From Acetobacter farinalis (GTDB lineage: Bacteria > Pseudomonadota > Alphaproteobacteria > Acetobacterales > Acetobacteraceae), in the NCBI RefSeq assembly GCF_026240015.1, contig NZ_JAPIUX010000008.1, forward strand, positions 1 through 64,000: DNA of 64,000 nt, given 5' to 3'. Positions within the stretch are counted from its first letter, which is position 1. Each line of letters opens with the position of its first letter. Positions 35,788-44,804 of this stretch are shown piece by piece. A program made the position numbers and the translations under genes. The notes beneath the pieces were generated by a model that ran no database searches, was not told the origin of the DNA, and saw only the letters and a list, made by a program, of their open reading frames with translations.

Positions 35788-36456
35788 TTACTCCACCGCA
35801 GCGCGCAGGCCTGCTCCGGCGGCCAGCGGGCAGAGCGGAATGGCGGCGGCCAGAAAGGCTCCCAGCAATTCCAGATCCGGTGCCCACGGCAGCCCGGTGC
35901 GGGCGGCATCAATGGCGGCAGCCCCGAAAATCAGCGCCGGGGTGATGAGCGGGAGCACCAGCAGGGGCAAAAGCACCCCCCCGCGTCTGGCCCCCAGCAC
36001 GATGGACGCTCCCATCCCACCCACCAGAGACAGCACCATGGAGCCCAGCAGCAGGCCAGCCAGCAGAACAGGCAGGGTGGAGGGCGGCAGGCCCAGCATG
36101 ATGGCCAGCGGCACGGCGGCCAGAAGCAGGGGGAGGCCGGTTGTCAGCCAGTGCGCCGTGATTTTGGCCAGAGCCACCAGCGAAGGCGGCAGGCCCAACA
36201 GCAGAAGCTGATCAAGCGAGCCATCTTCCAGCTCCGCGCTAAACAGGCGGTCCAGCGGAAGCAGGGCGGCCAGCAGGGCGCAGACCCAGATGATGCCCGG
36301 GGCCATATGGCGCAGCAGGTCAGGCGAGGGGCCAAGTGCCAGCGGGAAAAGCGTGCCGGTCAGAATGAAGAAGAGAACAGCGCCCAGCGTGTCCGCCCCG
36401 TGCCGCAGGGCCAGCCGCAGGTCTCGGGCCACAACGGCGCAGAACAGGGCCATCAT
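35788..36456 (-). CDS. ccmB: heme exporter CcmB
   Basis: Membrane subunit of the CcmAB(C) ABC complex for cytochrome c maturation. The 222-residue protein has about six hydrophobic helices and the CcmB pattern: VVARDLRLALRHGADTLGAVLFFILTGTLFPLALGP, WVCALLAALLPLDRLFSAELEDGSLDQL and KITAHWLTTGLPLL. The ATG overlaps the ccmA stop by four bases (ATGA). ccmC does not follow; the cluster stops here and an aldo/keto reductase converges. Confidence 0.95.
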   Translation of the reverse strand: MMALFCAVVARDLRLALRHGADTLGAVLFFILTGTLFPLALGPSPDLLRHMAPGIIWVCALLAALLPLDRLFSAELEDGSLDQLLLLGLPPSLVALAKITAHWLTTGLPLLLAAVPLAIMLGLPPSTLPVLLAGLLLGSMVLSLVGGMGASIVLGARRGGVLLPLLVLPLITPALIFGAAAIDAARTGLPWAPDLELLGAFLAAAIPLCPLAAGAGLRAAVE

Positions 36457-37106
36457 GCCGCATCTCCTCTCAGGTCGGTCTCGCCCGTGCCCCACCAGCC
36501 CCGAGTCTGGTCCGGCATGCCGGGCAGGGCGAGGTGGCTGACATGCTCCAGAGGCAGCGGGACATGCGTTGTGGCAATCACAAGGCCGCCATGCGCGCGG
36601 TGGGTGGCAATAGCCTGCCCCAGCAGGTCAACGGAGGCCGCATCAAGCCCAAGGCTCGGTTCATCCAGCAGCCATAGCGGTGCCCGGGCCAGCAGCACGC
36701 GGGCCAGGGCGGTCCGGCGTTTCTGCCCGGCGGAAAGCAGGCGGGCGGGCAGGCTGGACAGATGCAGGAGGTCTACCGCGTTCAGGGCGTCTTCCATCTC
36801 TCCGCCTCCGGCGCGGGCCGAGATGGCCAGGTTTTCCCGCACGGTCAGGCTTGGTTTCAGCGCGTCCTGATGCCCCAGATACGCCACGCGTGCCGTGTGG
36901 GCGGTCCAGTCCTGCGCGATGGGCGTGCCCTCCCACAGGAGTGTGCCGCCATCCGGCCTGCGCAGCCCGGCCAGAACCCGCAGCAGGGTGGATTTTCCCG
37001 CGCCATTGGGGCCGGTCAGCAGCAGGGCGTCCCCACTGTTCAGGGTCAGGCTGACGTCATCCAGCACCAGCCGGTCTCCCCGGAAAACCGAAAGAGATTC
37101 TGCCAC
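36453..37106 (-). CDS. ccmA: heme exporter ATP-binding protein CcmA
   Basis: ATPase of the cytochrome c maturation ABC complex. Walker A GPNGAGKST at residues 32-40, Q-loop LGHQDALKP, signature LSAGQKRR, Walker B LWLLDEP and the H-loop TTHVPL are all present. The only standard start near the domain is the GTG at 37106, which has no ribosome binding site. An AAGGAG lies instead seven bases ahead of an in-frame ATC at 37175, which would add 23 residues (ISELFSPDAEQ...). The true start is therefore uncertain. It is divergent from acnA. Confidence 0.93.
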   Translation of the reverse strand: MAESLSVFRGDRLVLDDVSLTLNSGDALLLTGPNGAGKSTLLRVLAGLRRPDGGTLLWEGTPIAQDWTAHTARVAYLGHQDALKPSLTVRENLAISARAGGGEMEDALNAVDLLHLSSLPARLLSAGQKRRTALARVLLARAPLWLLDEPSLGLDAASVDLLGQAIATHRAHGGLVIATTHVPLPLEHVSHLALPGMPDQTRGWWGTGETDLRGDAA

Positions 37107-37406
37107 CAGCCGGGGGCTGGCCGGGCCGGAGCGCTGCGAAGGCTGTTCCGCATCGGGCGAAAAAAGCTCGGAGATGGGACTTCTCCTTAATGTTACCGGT
37201 TAAAGACCGCCAAAGCTGGCGTGCTCGCGTTCTCGTGGTTACGCACCCGCTTGTGTCGCGCCAGACTGCCGGTATGTTCTACCGTCATCGGGATATCAAG
37301 CCGGCCGCCCGGAAGACCGGGTGAGCGCAAAACGCCGCACTTGGCGGCGTGCCGGTTCCGGAACGGATCACCAGCCATCGGCTGTGATCGGGGAGAAGGG
37401 TTTACT

Positions 37407-40100
37407 ATGAAGACGGTTGGGCACGATTCACTCAAAACAGGTCGCACGCTCTCGGTTGATGGCAAGACCTATCATTATTTTTCCATTCCCGAAGCGGCAA
37501 AGACCATTGGCGATATCAGCCGTCTGCCCGTTTCGCTGAAAGTGCTGCTGGAAAACGTACTGCGCTTTGAAGACAGCCATTCCTACACCGTGGATGATGC
37601 GAAGGCGATTGCTGGCTGGCTGCCGGAAGGGCGCAGCAGCAAGGAAGTGCCGTTCAAGCCTTCCCGCATTCTCATGCAGGATTTTACCGGCGTGCCTGCG
37701 GTGGTTGATCTTGCCGCCATGCGTGACGGCATTGTGAAGCTGAACGGCAACCCCCAGAAGGTGAACCCTCTGGTGCCGGTCGATCTGGTGATTGACCACT
37801 CCGTGATGGTGGATGTCTACGGCTCCCAGGACGCACTTCAGAAAAACATCACGCTGGAATTCGAGCGGAATGGCGAGCGGTATGCCTTCCTGCGCTGGGG
37901 CCAGGAAGCGTTTGAAAACTTCTCGGTTGTGCCGCCGGATACGGGCATCTGCCATCAGGTCAACCTTGAATATATCGCGCAGGTTGCCTGGACTGCCAAC
38001 GTGGGCGGAAAAGACTATGTCTACCCGGATTCGCTGTACGGCACGGACAGCCACACCACCATGATCAACGGTCTGGGCGTGCTGGGCTGGGGTGTTGGCG
38101 GGATCGAGGCGGAAGCCGCGATGCTCGGCCAGCCCATTGCCATGCTCGTGCCGGATGTGATCGGCTTCCGTCTGACGGGCAAGCTGCCTGAAGGCGCAAC
38201 CGCGACCGATCTGGTGCTGACAGTCACCCAGATGCTCCGTAAAAAGGGCGTGGTTGGCAAGTTTGTTGAGTTCTTTGGCCCCGCTCTGGACCACCTGCCG
38301 GTGGCAGACCGCGCGACCATTGCCAACATGGCCCCGGAATACGGTGCAACCTGCGGCTTCTTCCCGGTTGATACGCTCACGCTCGACTTCCTGCGTGAAA
38401 CCGGCCGTGACGAACACCGCATCAAGCTGACGGAAGAGTATCTGCGTGCGCAGGACATGTTCCGTACGTCAGAAACGCCGGAGCCGGTCTTTACCGATAT
38501 TCTGGAACTCGACCTCTCCACGGTTGTGCCCTCCATCTCCGGCCCGAAACGCCCGCAGGACCGCGTGGTGCTGAAGGAAGCCAAGACGGCGTTTGAAAAG
38601 GAACTGACCTCCTCTCTGGGTGTTCCCGCCAACGATGCCGATAAAAAGGTTCCCGTGGCTGGCACCAATTATGAGATCGGTCAGGGTGATATCGTGATTG
38701 CCGCCATCACCTCCTGCACCAACACGTCCAACCCGGCCGTGCTGATTGCCGCAGGGCTGGTGGCGCGCAAGGCTCGCGCACTCGGGCTCAAGCCGAAACC
38801 GTGGGTGAAAACCTCCCTCGCTCCCGGCTCTCAGGTGGTGACGGATTATCTGGATCGCTCCAAACTCTCTGAAGATCTGGATGCCCTGGGCTTCAACACC
38901 GTGGGCTATGGCTGCACCACCTGTATCGGTAACTCCGGTCCGCTGCCGTCCCACATTGTAGACGCCATTGAGAACAACGACCTTGTCGCGGTGTCTGTCC
39001 TGTCTGGTAACCGTAACTTTGAGGGCCGTATTTCCCCCAACGTGCGCGCCAACTATCTGGCCAGCCCGCCGCTGGTGGTGGCCTATTCCCTGCTGGGCAC
39101 CATGCGCAAGGATATCACGACAGAACCGCTGGGCGTCTCCAAGGATGGCAAGCCCGTCTATCTGAAGGATATCTGGCCCTCCAACAAGGAAATCGCGGAT
39201 CTGATCGGCTCTTCCATCAACCGTGAAGAGTTTATCAACCGCTACAAGAACGTCTCCAAAGGCACCAAGGAGTGGCAGGATCTCAAGGTGGCCACAGGGT
39301 CTGAAACCTATAAGTGGGACCCGAATTCCACCTATGTGCAGGACCCCCCGTACTTCAAGGACATCACCCCCGAGCCTGTGGCGCGTGGCGGTATTGAAGG
39401 CGCACGTATTCTGGCCGTTCTGGGTGACAACATCACCACCGACCATATCTCTCCCGCCGGGGCCATCAAGAAGGACTCCCCTGCCGGGCGTTATCTGATC
39501 GAACACGGTGTGGAACCGCGTGATTTCAACTCCTACGGCTCACGCCGCGGGAATGACCGCGTGATGGTGCGTGGCACCTTTGCCAACATCCGTATCAAGA
39601 ACGAGATGCTTCCGGGCACGGAAGGGGGGCTGTCCAAGCACTTCCCTGATGGCAAGGAAGGCGCGATCTACGATGTCGCCATGGAATACAAGAAAGAGGG
39701 TATTCCTCTGGTTGTGTTCGGCGGCAAGGAATACGGCATGGGCTCCTCGCGTGACTGGGCGGCCAAAGGCACCCTGCTGCTGGGCATCAAGGCAGTGATT
39801 GCGGAAAGCTTCGAGCGTATCCACCGTTCCAACCTTGTGGGCATGGGCGTTCTGCCGCTGCTGTTCAAGGAAGGCACAACACGCAAGACGCTGAACCTGA
39901 AGGGTGATGAAACCATCACCATCAAGGGTCTGGAAAAAATCACCCCGCGGATGGACGTGACCATGACCATCACACGGGCGGATGGCTCCACGCAGGATGT
40001 GCCGCTTCTCTGCCGTGTCGATACACTGGACGAAGTTGAGTATTACCGGCATGGTGGCATCCTCCAGTATGTGTTGCGCGGGATGACCAAAGCTGCCTGA
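37407..40100 (+). CDS. acnA: aconitate hydratase A
   Basis: Isomerises citrate to isocitrate in the TCA cycle. The 897-residue protein carries the [4Fe-4S] ligands in ITSCTNTSNP and GCTTCIGNSGP, plus SLYGTDSHTTMINGLGVLGWGVGGIEAE, NYLASPPLVVAYSL, and a C-terminal swivelling domain with NSYGSRRGNDRVMVRGTF and EYGMGSSRDWAAKG. GGGGAGAAGGG precedes the ATG. It is divergent from ccmA, an order common in alphaproteobacteria. In acetic acid bacteria aconitase supports oxidation of acetate. Confidence 0.98.
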   Translation: MKTVGHDSLKTGRTLSVDGKTYHYFSIPEAAKTIGDISRLPVSLKVLLENVLRFEDSHSYTVDDAKAIAGWLPEGRSSKEVPFKPSRILMQDFTGVPAVVDLAAMRDGIVKLNGNPQKVNPLVPVDLVIDHSVMVDVYGSQDALQKNITLEFERNGERYAFLRWGQEAFENFSVVPPDTGICHQVNLEYIAQVAWTANVGGKDYVYPDSLYGTDSHTTMINGLGVLGWGVGGIEAEAAMLGQPIAMLVPDVIGFRLTGKLPEGATATDLVLTVTQMLRKKGVVGKFVEFFGPALDHLPVADRATIANMAPEYGATCGFFPVDTLTLDFLRETGRDEHRIKLTEEYLRAQDMFRTSETPEPVFTDILELDLSTVVPSISGPKRPQDRVVLKEAKTAFEKELTSSLGVPANDADKKVPVAGTNYEIGQGDIVIAAITSCTNTSNPAVLIAAGLVARKARALGLKPKPWVKTSLAPGSQVVTDYLDRSKLSEDLDALGFNTVGYGCTTCIGNSGPLPSHIVDAIENNDLVAVSVLSGNRNFEGRISPNVRANYLASPPLVVAYSLLGTMRKDITTEPLGVSKDGKPVYLKDIWPSNKEIADLIGSSINREEFINRYKNVSKGTKEWQDLKVATGSETYKWDPNSTYVQDPPYFKDITPEPVARGGIEGARILAVLGDNITTDHISPAGAIKKDSPAGRYLIEHGVEPRDFNSYGSRRGNDRVMVRGTFANIRIKNEMLPGTEGGLSKHFPDGKEGAIYDVAMEYKKEGIPLVVFGGKEYGMGSSRDWAAKGTLLLGIKAVIAESFERIHRSNLVGMGVLPLLFKEGTTRKTLNLKGDETITIKGLEKITPRMDVTMTITRADGSTQDVPLLCRVDTLDEVEYYRHGGILQYVLRGMTKAA

Positions 40101-40131
40101 CGACTTTCTTGTTCCATCGGAACATCAGAAC

Positions 40132-40162
40132 GCCGGCCCGGATCATTCCGGGCCGGCTTTTT
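40132..40162 (+). terminator. Rho-independent terminator after acnA
   Basis: GCCGGCCCGG pairs with CCGGGCCGGC around ATCATT, followed by TTTTT. It lies 31 nt after the aconitase stop and only 20 nt before the next gene. Confidence 0.92.
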
Positions 40163-40182
40163 GCCTTGAAAACGAACCTGTC

Positions 40183-40929
40183 GTGCTGGATGCGCAGGGA
40201 ATACACAAAAGCTTTGGTGACGGTGATATTCTGGGGGGTGTCTCCCTTCAGGTCCGCAAGGGGGAGCTGGTCTCCATCATCGGTCCGTCCGGCTGCGGGA
40301 AATCAACGTTTCTGCGCTGCCTGAATTTTCTCGAAATTCCTGACCGTGGCACCATAAACGCCATGGGTGTAACCATCGCGCGGAACGGCGGCCCATGGCG
40401 GCGTGCGGATGAGCAGATGGCGCACAGGCTCCGCACCCATGTGGGCATGGTTTTTCAGAATTTTAATCTTTTTCCGCATCTGAGTGTTCTGGATAATGTC
40501 CTGCTCGCCCCGCGTGTCGTGAAGGGGGACGCTGGTCCTGACGAGCGTGATGAAGCCATGAGCCTGCTGGAAAAGGTCGGGCTGGGGCGTGTGGCGCAGC
40601 GTTATCCGGTCTCGCTCTCCGGAGGGCAGCAGCAGCGGGCCGCCATTGCGCGTGCGCTGGCCATGCGCCCCGAAATCATGCTGTATGACGAACCGACATC
40701 CGCACTGGACCCCATTGTGGCGGAGGAAGTGCTGGGTGTGATGCGCACGCTGGATGATGAAGGCATGACGCAGATTATTGTCACGCACGACATGCGTTTT
40801 GCCCAGGTGGCGTCTGATACAATCGTCTATATGGACGGGGGGCACATTATCGAATCCGGTCCGCCGGAAACCCTGTGTGTGGACCCGGTGGATGACCGGA
40901 CACGGCGCTTTTTGAGGACTGTCTTGTGA
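40183..40929 (+). CDS. amino-acid ABC transporter, ATP-binding protein
   Basis: The 248-residue ATPase of a polar amino-acid importer. Walker A GPSGCGKST, Q-loop VFQNFNLFPHLSVLDNV (typical of GlnQ/HisP), signature LSGGQQQR, Walker B IMLYDEPTSALDP and H-loop VTHDM are present. It starts with GTG, without a strong ribosome binding site, just behind the acnA terminator, so its promoter may lie in or over that hairpin. Its stop overlaps the next gene by four bases (GTGA). Confidence 0.92.
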   Translation: MLDAQGIHKSFGDGDILGGVSLQVRKGELVSIIGPSGCGKSTFLRCLNFLEIPDRGTINAMGVTIARNGGPWRRADEQMAHRLRTHVGMVFQNFNLFPHLSVLDNVLLAPRVVKGDAGPDERDEAMSLLEKVGLGRVAQRYPVSLSGGQQQRAAIARALAMRPEIMLYDEPTSALDPIVAEEVLGVMRTLDDEGMTQIIVTHDMRFAQVASDTIVYMDGGHIIESGPPETLCVDPVDDRTRRFLRTVL

Positions 40930-42488
40930 AATACGGCGTGCGGTGCCCTCTGGCCCGGGTTTTAGCCTTTCCGCACCGGATTGTGTGCGCGCTGGTTCTG
41001 ATCCTGCTGGCCGGTCTATGCGGGGCCGCGCCGCAGCCCGCCCACGCCCAGCAGCCCCTGCGCTGGGGGGCTGATGCCTCGGCGGATGTGCCCTATACAT
41101 TTCATGACCCGAATGACCAGTCCCGGCTGACCGGCTTTGAGTTTGACCTGATGCAGTCTCTGGGGGAGCATCTGCGCACCCCTCTGCACTTTGTGCAGAA
41201 TGACTGGGATGGCCTGATCCCCGGTTTGCAGCGGGGCCTGTACGAGATGGTGATCTGCGGGATTGAAATCACCCCCGAGCATGCGGAAGGGATTGATTTC
41301 AGCACACCGTACTATGTGACATCCGAACGAATTGTGGTCCGGCGGCACGGGCCTGCCCTGACAAGTCTTGATGCGCTGAACAGCCATGTTGTCGGCACCA
41401 TGAAGGCCACGCAGGCGGAACGGATTCTGGCCAATCATCCTCAGGTGCAGGTTCGTACCTATGAGGAAGAAACCAATGTCTTCATGGATCTGGTCAACGG
41501 GCGCACGGATGCTGTGCTGATTGATGGACCAATTGCCCAGTACTACGGCGCGACCAACCCGGATCTTCAGGTGGTGGGGGAGCCGATAGGCACGGTCTCC
41601 TACGGGATTGCCTTTGCCAAGGGGCAGAACGCGGCCCTGCGCGAGCAGGTCAACACCGCGCTGGATGCCATGAAGCAGGATGGCAGCCTGCACCGTATTC
41701 TGGCCCGGTGGAACTTGTGGACGCCACAGGTCGCACGCTGGTCTGAAGATTTCTCAACTCCCACCCTCGAACCGACAAGCTGGAATGACTATGTCGCGGC
41801 TCTGCACGGTGCCTCGGGCTGGCATGCGCGGCTTGTGCGCTATGCCGGCTTCCTGCCGCTGCTGGCCAAAGGGGCTGTTCTCACGCTGCTCGTGTCGCTC
41901 TGCGCCATGGTGCTGGCGGTGGGGCTGGGGCTTACTCTGGCGCTGCTCAGGCTTTATGGCCCGGCTCCGCTGGCCACACTTTCTTCCTTCTACGTGGAAA
42001 TTGTGCGCGGCACGCCGTTGCTGATCCAGATTCTGCTGATTTTCTATGGTCTGCCGCAATGCGGCCTGAACCTGACACCCTTTGTGGCCGGGGTGCTCGC
42101 TCTTGGGCTGAATTATGCGGCATATGAGGCGGAGAATTATCGGGCCGGGTTGCAGTCCGTGGCCCGAGGGCAGATGGAAGCCGCGCTGGCGCTGAACATG
42201 ACGCATGTGCAGGCCCTGCGCTATGTGGTGGTGCCGCAGGCGTTCCGGCTGGTCATGCCGGTCATGACGAATGATTTCATTTCCCTGCTGAAAGATTCTT
42301 CTCTGGTCAGCGTGATTACCCTGACAGAACTGACACAGACCTATATCCGCCTCTCCTCCACCTATTTTGATTATTTCGGTACGGGGCTGATGGTGGGCGG
42401 GGCATATCTGCTGCTGGGGCTGCCTTTTGTCCGTCTGGCCCGCATGGCGGAGAAAAAACTCTCACAGCCGCATATCCGGCGTCGTTAA
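40926..42488 (+). CDS. amino-acid ABC transporter, fused substrate-binding protein and permease
   Basis: A 520-residue two-domain protein. After a signal-anchor segment (IVCALVLILLAGLCGA), residues ~40-270 form a GlnH-like solute-binding domain (GFEFDLMQSLGEHL, DGLIPGLQRGLYEMVICGIEITPE, ALNSHVVGTMKATQAE). Residues ~300-505 form a HisM/GlnP-type permease with the EAA-like loop YRAGLQSVARGQMEAALALNMTHVQALRYVVVPQAFR. The periplasmic domain is thus covalently tied to the channel. It starts with GTG overlapping the ATPase gene; together they make a full importer. The specific amino acid is unknown. Confidence 0.92.
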   Translation: MKYGVRCPLARVLAFPHRIVCALVLILLAGLCGAAPQPAHAQQPLRWGADASADVPYTFHDPNDQSRLTGFEFDLMQSLGEHLRTPLHFVQNDWDGLIPGLQRGLYEMVICGIEITPEHAEGIDFSTPYYVTSERIVVRRHGPALTSLDALNSHVVGTMKATQAERILANHPQVQVRTYEEETNVFMDLVNGRTDAVLIDGPIAQYYGATNPDLQVVGEPIGTVSYGIAFAKGQNAALREQVNTALDAMKQDGSLHRILARWNLWTPQVARWSEDFSTPTLEPTSWNDYVAALHGASGWHARLVRYAGFLPLLAKGAVLTLLVSLCAMVLAVGLGLTLALLRLYGPAPLATLSSFYVEIVRGTPLLIQILLIFYGLPQCGLNLTPFVAGVLALGLNYAAYEAENYRAGLQSVARGQMEAALALNMTHVQALRYVVVPQAFRLVMPVMTNDFISLLKDSSLVSVITLTELTQTYIRLSSTYFDYFGTGLMVGGAYLLLGLPFVRLARMAEKKLSQPHIRRR

Positions 42489-42652
42489 AGCCGCCTGAAA
42501 GGTCCGGTAAAGGCCTGAATAAGGATCCGGATGAAGGGTGGGGAAAATGGTCCGGGTGTCAGCATGGGCCAATGCGCGTACAACATGGCGGAACAGAGAA
42601 GAGGAGCCCTTGTCTGAACATGGAGGATGCTTCACAAATAAGATGAATAGCC

Positions 42653-42671
42653 TGATAATCTCGGATTATCA
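42653..42671. promoter_or_regulatory. palindrome, probable LysR operator
   Basis: TGATAATC and GATTATCA form an 8-bp inverted repeat with a TCG centre. It contains T-N11-A, the usual LysR-type binding pattern, and lies about 120 nt upstream of the LysR gene. Autoregulation is likely. The surrounding 300 bases (42489-42791) show no gene. Confidence 0.5.
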
Positions 42672-42791
42672 TCTGTTTCTGCCTGATGGCGTTTGGTAAC
42701 GGCGCGGTACCCCGCACGGCCAGTGTCTGAAGCGTTGTGCAGGCAGGATGCAGAAAGACGGCGGAATATCTGCTAAAAAGCCCGGAATTTA

Positions 42792-43697
42792 ATGGATCTT
42801 CTTTCTGCCCTTCACAGCTTTGTCCGCGTGGCGGCCACAGGCTCTTTTTCCGCTGTCTCGCGTGAGACAGGGGTCAGTCAACCCACCATCTCGCGCCATA
42901 TCGCCCTGCTGGAAGCGCATTATGGCACCACGCTGTTTGCGCGCACCACCCGCAGCCTGATGATGACGGAAGACGGGCGCAGCCTCCTGCCCCACGCCTA
43001 TGAAGTGCTGGAAATTCTGGAAACGGCGGAAACTGTTCTGGGCCGCAGGCGTGCGTCCGTGTCCGGTCTGGTCCGGCTGGGGATGACAACCGCATTCGGC
43101 TTGTATTTTACCCGCAGGCTGGGCGACCTGCTGGAACGCCATCCTGATCTGTCCGTGGAAGCCGTGATCCGTGACGGGTTTGGTGATCTGGTGGAAGAGG
43201 GGCTCGATCTGGCCGTGCGGGTGGGGGATATTGCCGAAGGCTCCCTGATTGCCCGCAAGCTGGGCGTGGTGCGTAAATGGCTGGTGGTCTCTCCGGCGTG
43301 TCTGGCCCGGTGCGGCACGCCGCAACACCCCAGAGAACTCCCGGAATATCCGGCCATTGTTTATAATTATGGCGGAGGCCGCCATGACTGGCATTTCTTC
43401 CGGGATGACGAAGAAAGTGTGATTGCCCCTTCCACCGTCTTCCGGGCAAACAGCAGTGAGGCCGTACTGTGTGCGGTATCGGCCGATGTCGGGATTGGTC
43501 TGCTGCCGGAGTTTCAGGTGCGTGATGCCGTGCGGGAAGGCAGGCTGGTCAGACTGTTTGCAGACTGGCGTATTCCCGATCTGCCTTTTTATGCCGTGCA
43601 TACCGGCCCGCGCACGCTGCCGCTGCGCACCCGGACGGTGCTTGATTTCCTGGTTGAGGTCTCGTCAGAAGTTCTGCGGGACGACAGGGAGCCTTAA
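42792..43697 (+). CDS. LysR-family transcriptional regulator
   Basis: A 301-residue regulator. The N-terminal winged helix (LSALHSFVRVAATGSFSAVSRETGVSQPTISRHIALLEAHYGTTLFARTTRSL, residues ~4-60) precedes an effector-binding domain (VRLGMTTAFGLYF..., VREGRLVRLFADWRIPDLPFYAVH). Similarity is to the CrgA/AaeR-like subgroup. Its targets are not evident: the amino-acid importer lies upstream on the same strand and the unknown gene at 43760 converges. Confidence 0.93.
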   Translation: MDLLSALHSFVRVAATGSFSAVSRETGVSQPTISRHIALLEAHYGTTLFARTTRSLMMTEDGRSLLPHAYEVLEILETAETVLGRRRASVSGLVRLGMTTAFGLYFTRRLGDLLERHPDLSVEAVIRDGFGDLVEEGLDLAVRVGDIAEGSLIARKLGVVRKWLVVSPACLARCGTPQHPRELPEYPAIVYNYGGGRHDWHFFRDDEESVIAPSTVFRANSSEAVLCAVSADVGIGLLPEFQVRDAVREGRLVRLFADWRIPDLPFYAVHTGPRTLPLRTRTVLDFLVEVSSEVLRDDREP

Positions 43698-43759
43698 AAG
43701 GGCCGCTCTGCGGGGGGCTTTCCAGAGAGCGCCCCGAAGGGCGTTTGGCAGCCCCGGCC

Positions 43760-44722
43760 TTAACCGTGGAAGCCGGGGTCCGTTGTGGCGGCAGCAGGCA
43801 GGCGGCTGCCGGAGTCCAGCGTGCCATTATAGCCTTTACGCAGGTAAGGCAGCCAGCCTTGCAGCCAATGGTCCGTGCGGCCAACAAAATCCGCAACAAC
43901 GGGGGAGCTGGCCATTCCGGCGTGAGACCAGTCTTCCGGTGCGCCGGGCACAGCTTTCTGGCCAGCCAGAGCCGGGCTGAGCAGGGTGTGAATGGTTGCG
44001 AAATCCACTCCCGTGCCGGATTTGCTTTTTTCAATATGCGTCCATGCGGCATCCACCAGCACGGGGGGCAGATCAAAGCCCATCATGCCCAGCCGTTGCA
44101 GCGCGGGTGGAATGAAGAGCGGGCTGCTCAGCAGGCCCTGAAGCGCCTGATTGGATGTGAGGAACAGATTGTTCACCACCCGGATGGGGGAGGTCATCCA
44201 GCATTCTGTCTGCTTGCCGTCCTGCGGCAGGTCATTCACGGTAAAATTGAAGGTGCTGTGGCACTGGTCCTGAAGCATCTGGGTGTCAGAGGCGGGCAGA
44301 GATTGCGTGGTGGCCTGCGCAATCATGAAACCGGTGACGACACCCTGCTCGGAACGCACGAAAATGGAGGTCAGAATTTCCCCGTGTGAAATATCATCCT
44401 GATAATTCAGCACCGGGTGCCACTTGCCCGCAGGGAGCGGGAGCTGACGTCCGGCAAACGGAATCACGCCTTCAAACTGCGCATCCATCGGGGGTTGTGA
44501 GACCATGCGGCGGCCTTCATCCGCGCTTGCGTCTGCTGCCGGAGCGGCGGAAGAGCGGCCCAGCATCTGGCCGACTTTCGCGGTCATGGTCCCGTAATAC
44601 GGTAGCTGGCGTGTAAGCCAGGGAGCCGGGAACAGCACGGAAAACAGGCCGCATACACCGGTGGTGATCAGGGCGGTGCGCCACAGGGGCGCGCGGTGCC
44701 AGAGGCGGGTAAAAGCGGACAT
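43760..44722 (-). CDS. single-pass membrane protein of unknown function, cassette gene 3
   Basis: A 320-residue protein with an N-terminal transmembrane segment (about residues 14-32) and a large, presumably periplasmic domain. That domain has a Gly/Pro-rich loop (IPFAGRQLPLPAGKWHPVLNYQDD) and a strand-rich stretch (ISHGEILTSIFVRSEQGVVTGFMIAQATT); two Cys (in QDQCHS and TECWM) could form a disulfide. I do not recognise the family. It lies 82 nt after the AAA+ gene on the same strand. A GGCCAGCC/GGCTGGCC hairpin (44759-44789) lies in the gap and may lower its expression. Role: unknown partner or substrate receptor of the ATPase. Confidence 0.65.
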   Translation of the reverse strand: MSAFTRLWHRAPLWRTALITTGVCGLFSVLFPAPWLTRQLPYYGTMTAKVGQMLGRSSAAPAADASADEGRRMVSQPPMDAQFEGVIPFAGRQLPLPAGKWHPVLNYQDDISHGEILTSIFVRSEQGVVTGFMIAQATTQSLPASDTQMLQDQCHSTFNFTVNDLPQDGKQTECWMTSPIRVVNNLFLTSNQALQGLLSSPLFIPPALQRLGMMGFDLPPVLVDAAWTHIEKSKSGTGVDFATIHTLLSPALAGQKAVPGAPEDWSHAGMASSPVVADFVGRTDHWLQGWLPYLRKGYNGTLDSGSRLPAAATTDPGFHG

Positions 44723-44804
44723 GCCGGGGCTCAGTTCACACAGGTCAGGGGCGGACGGGGCCAGCCAGGGGGTGAACCGTGGGCTGGCCTTGCGGAGGAG
44801 GTCT

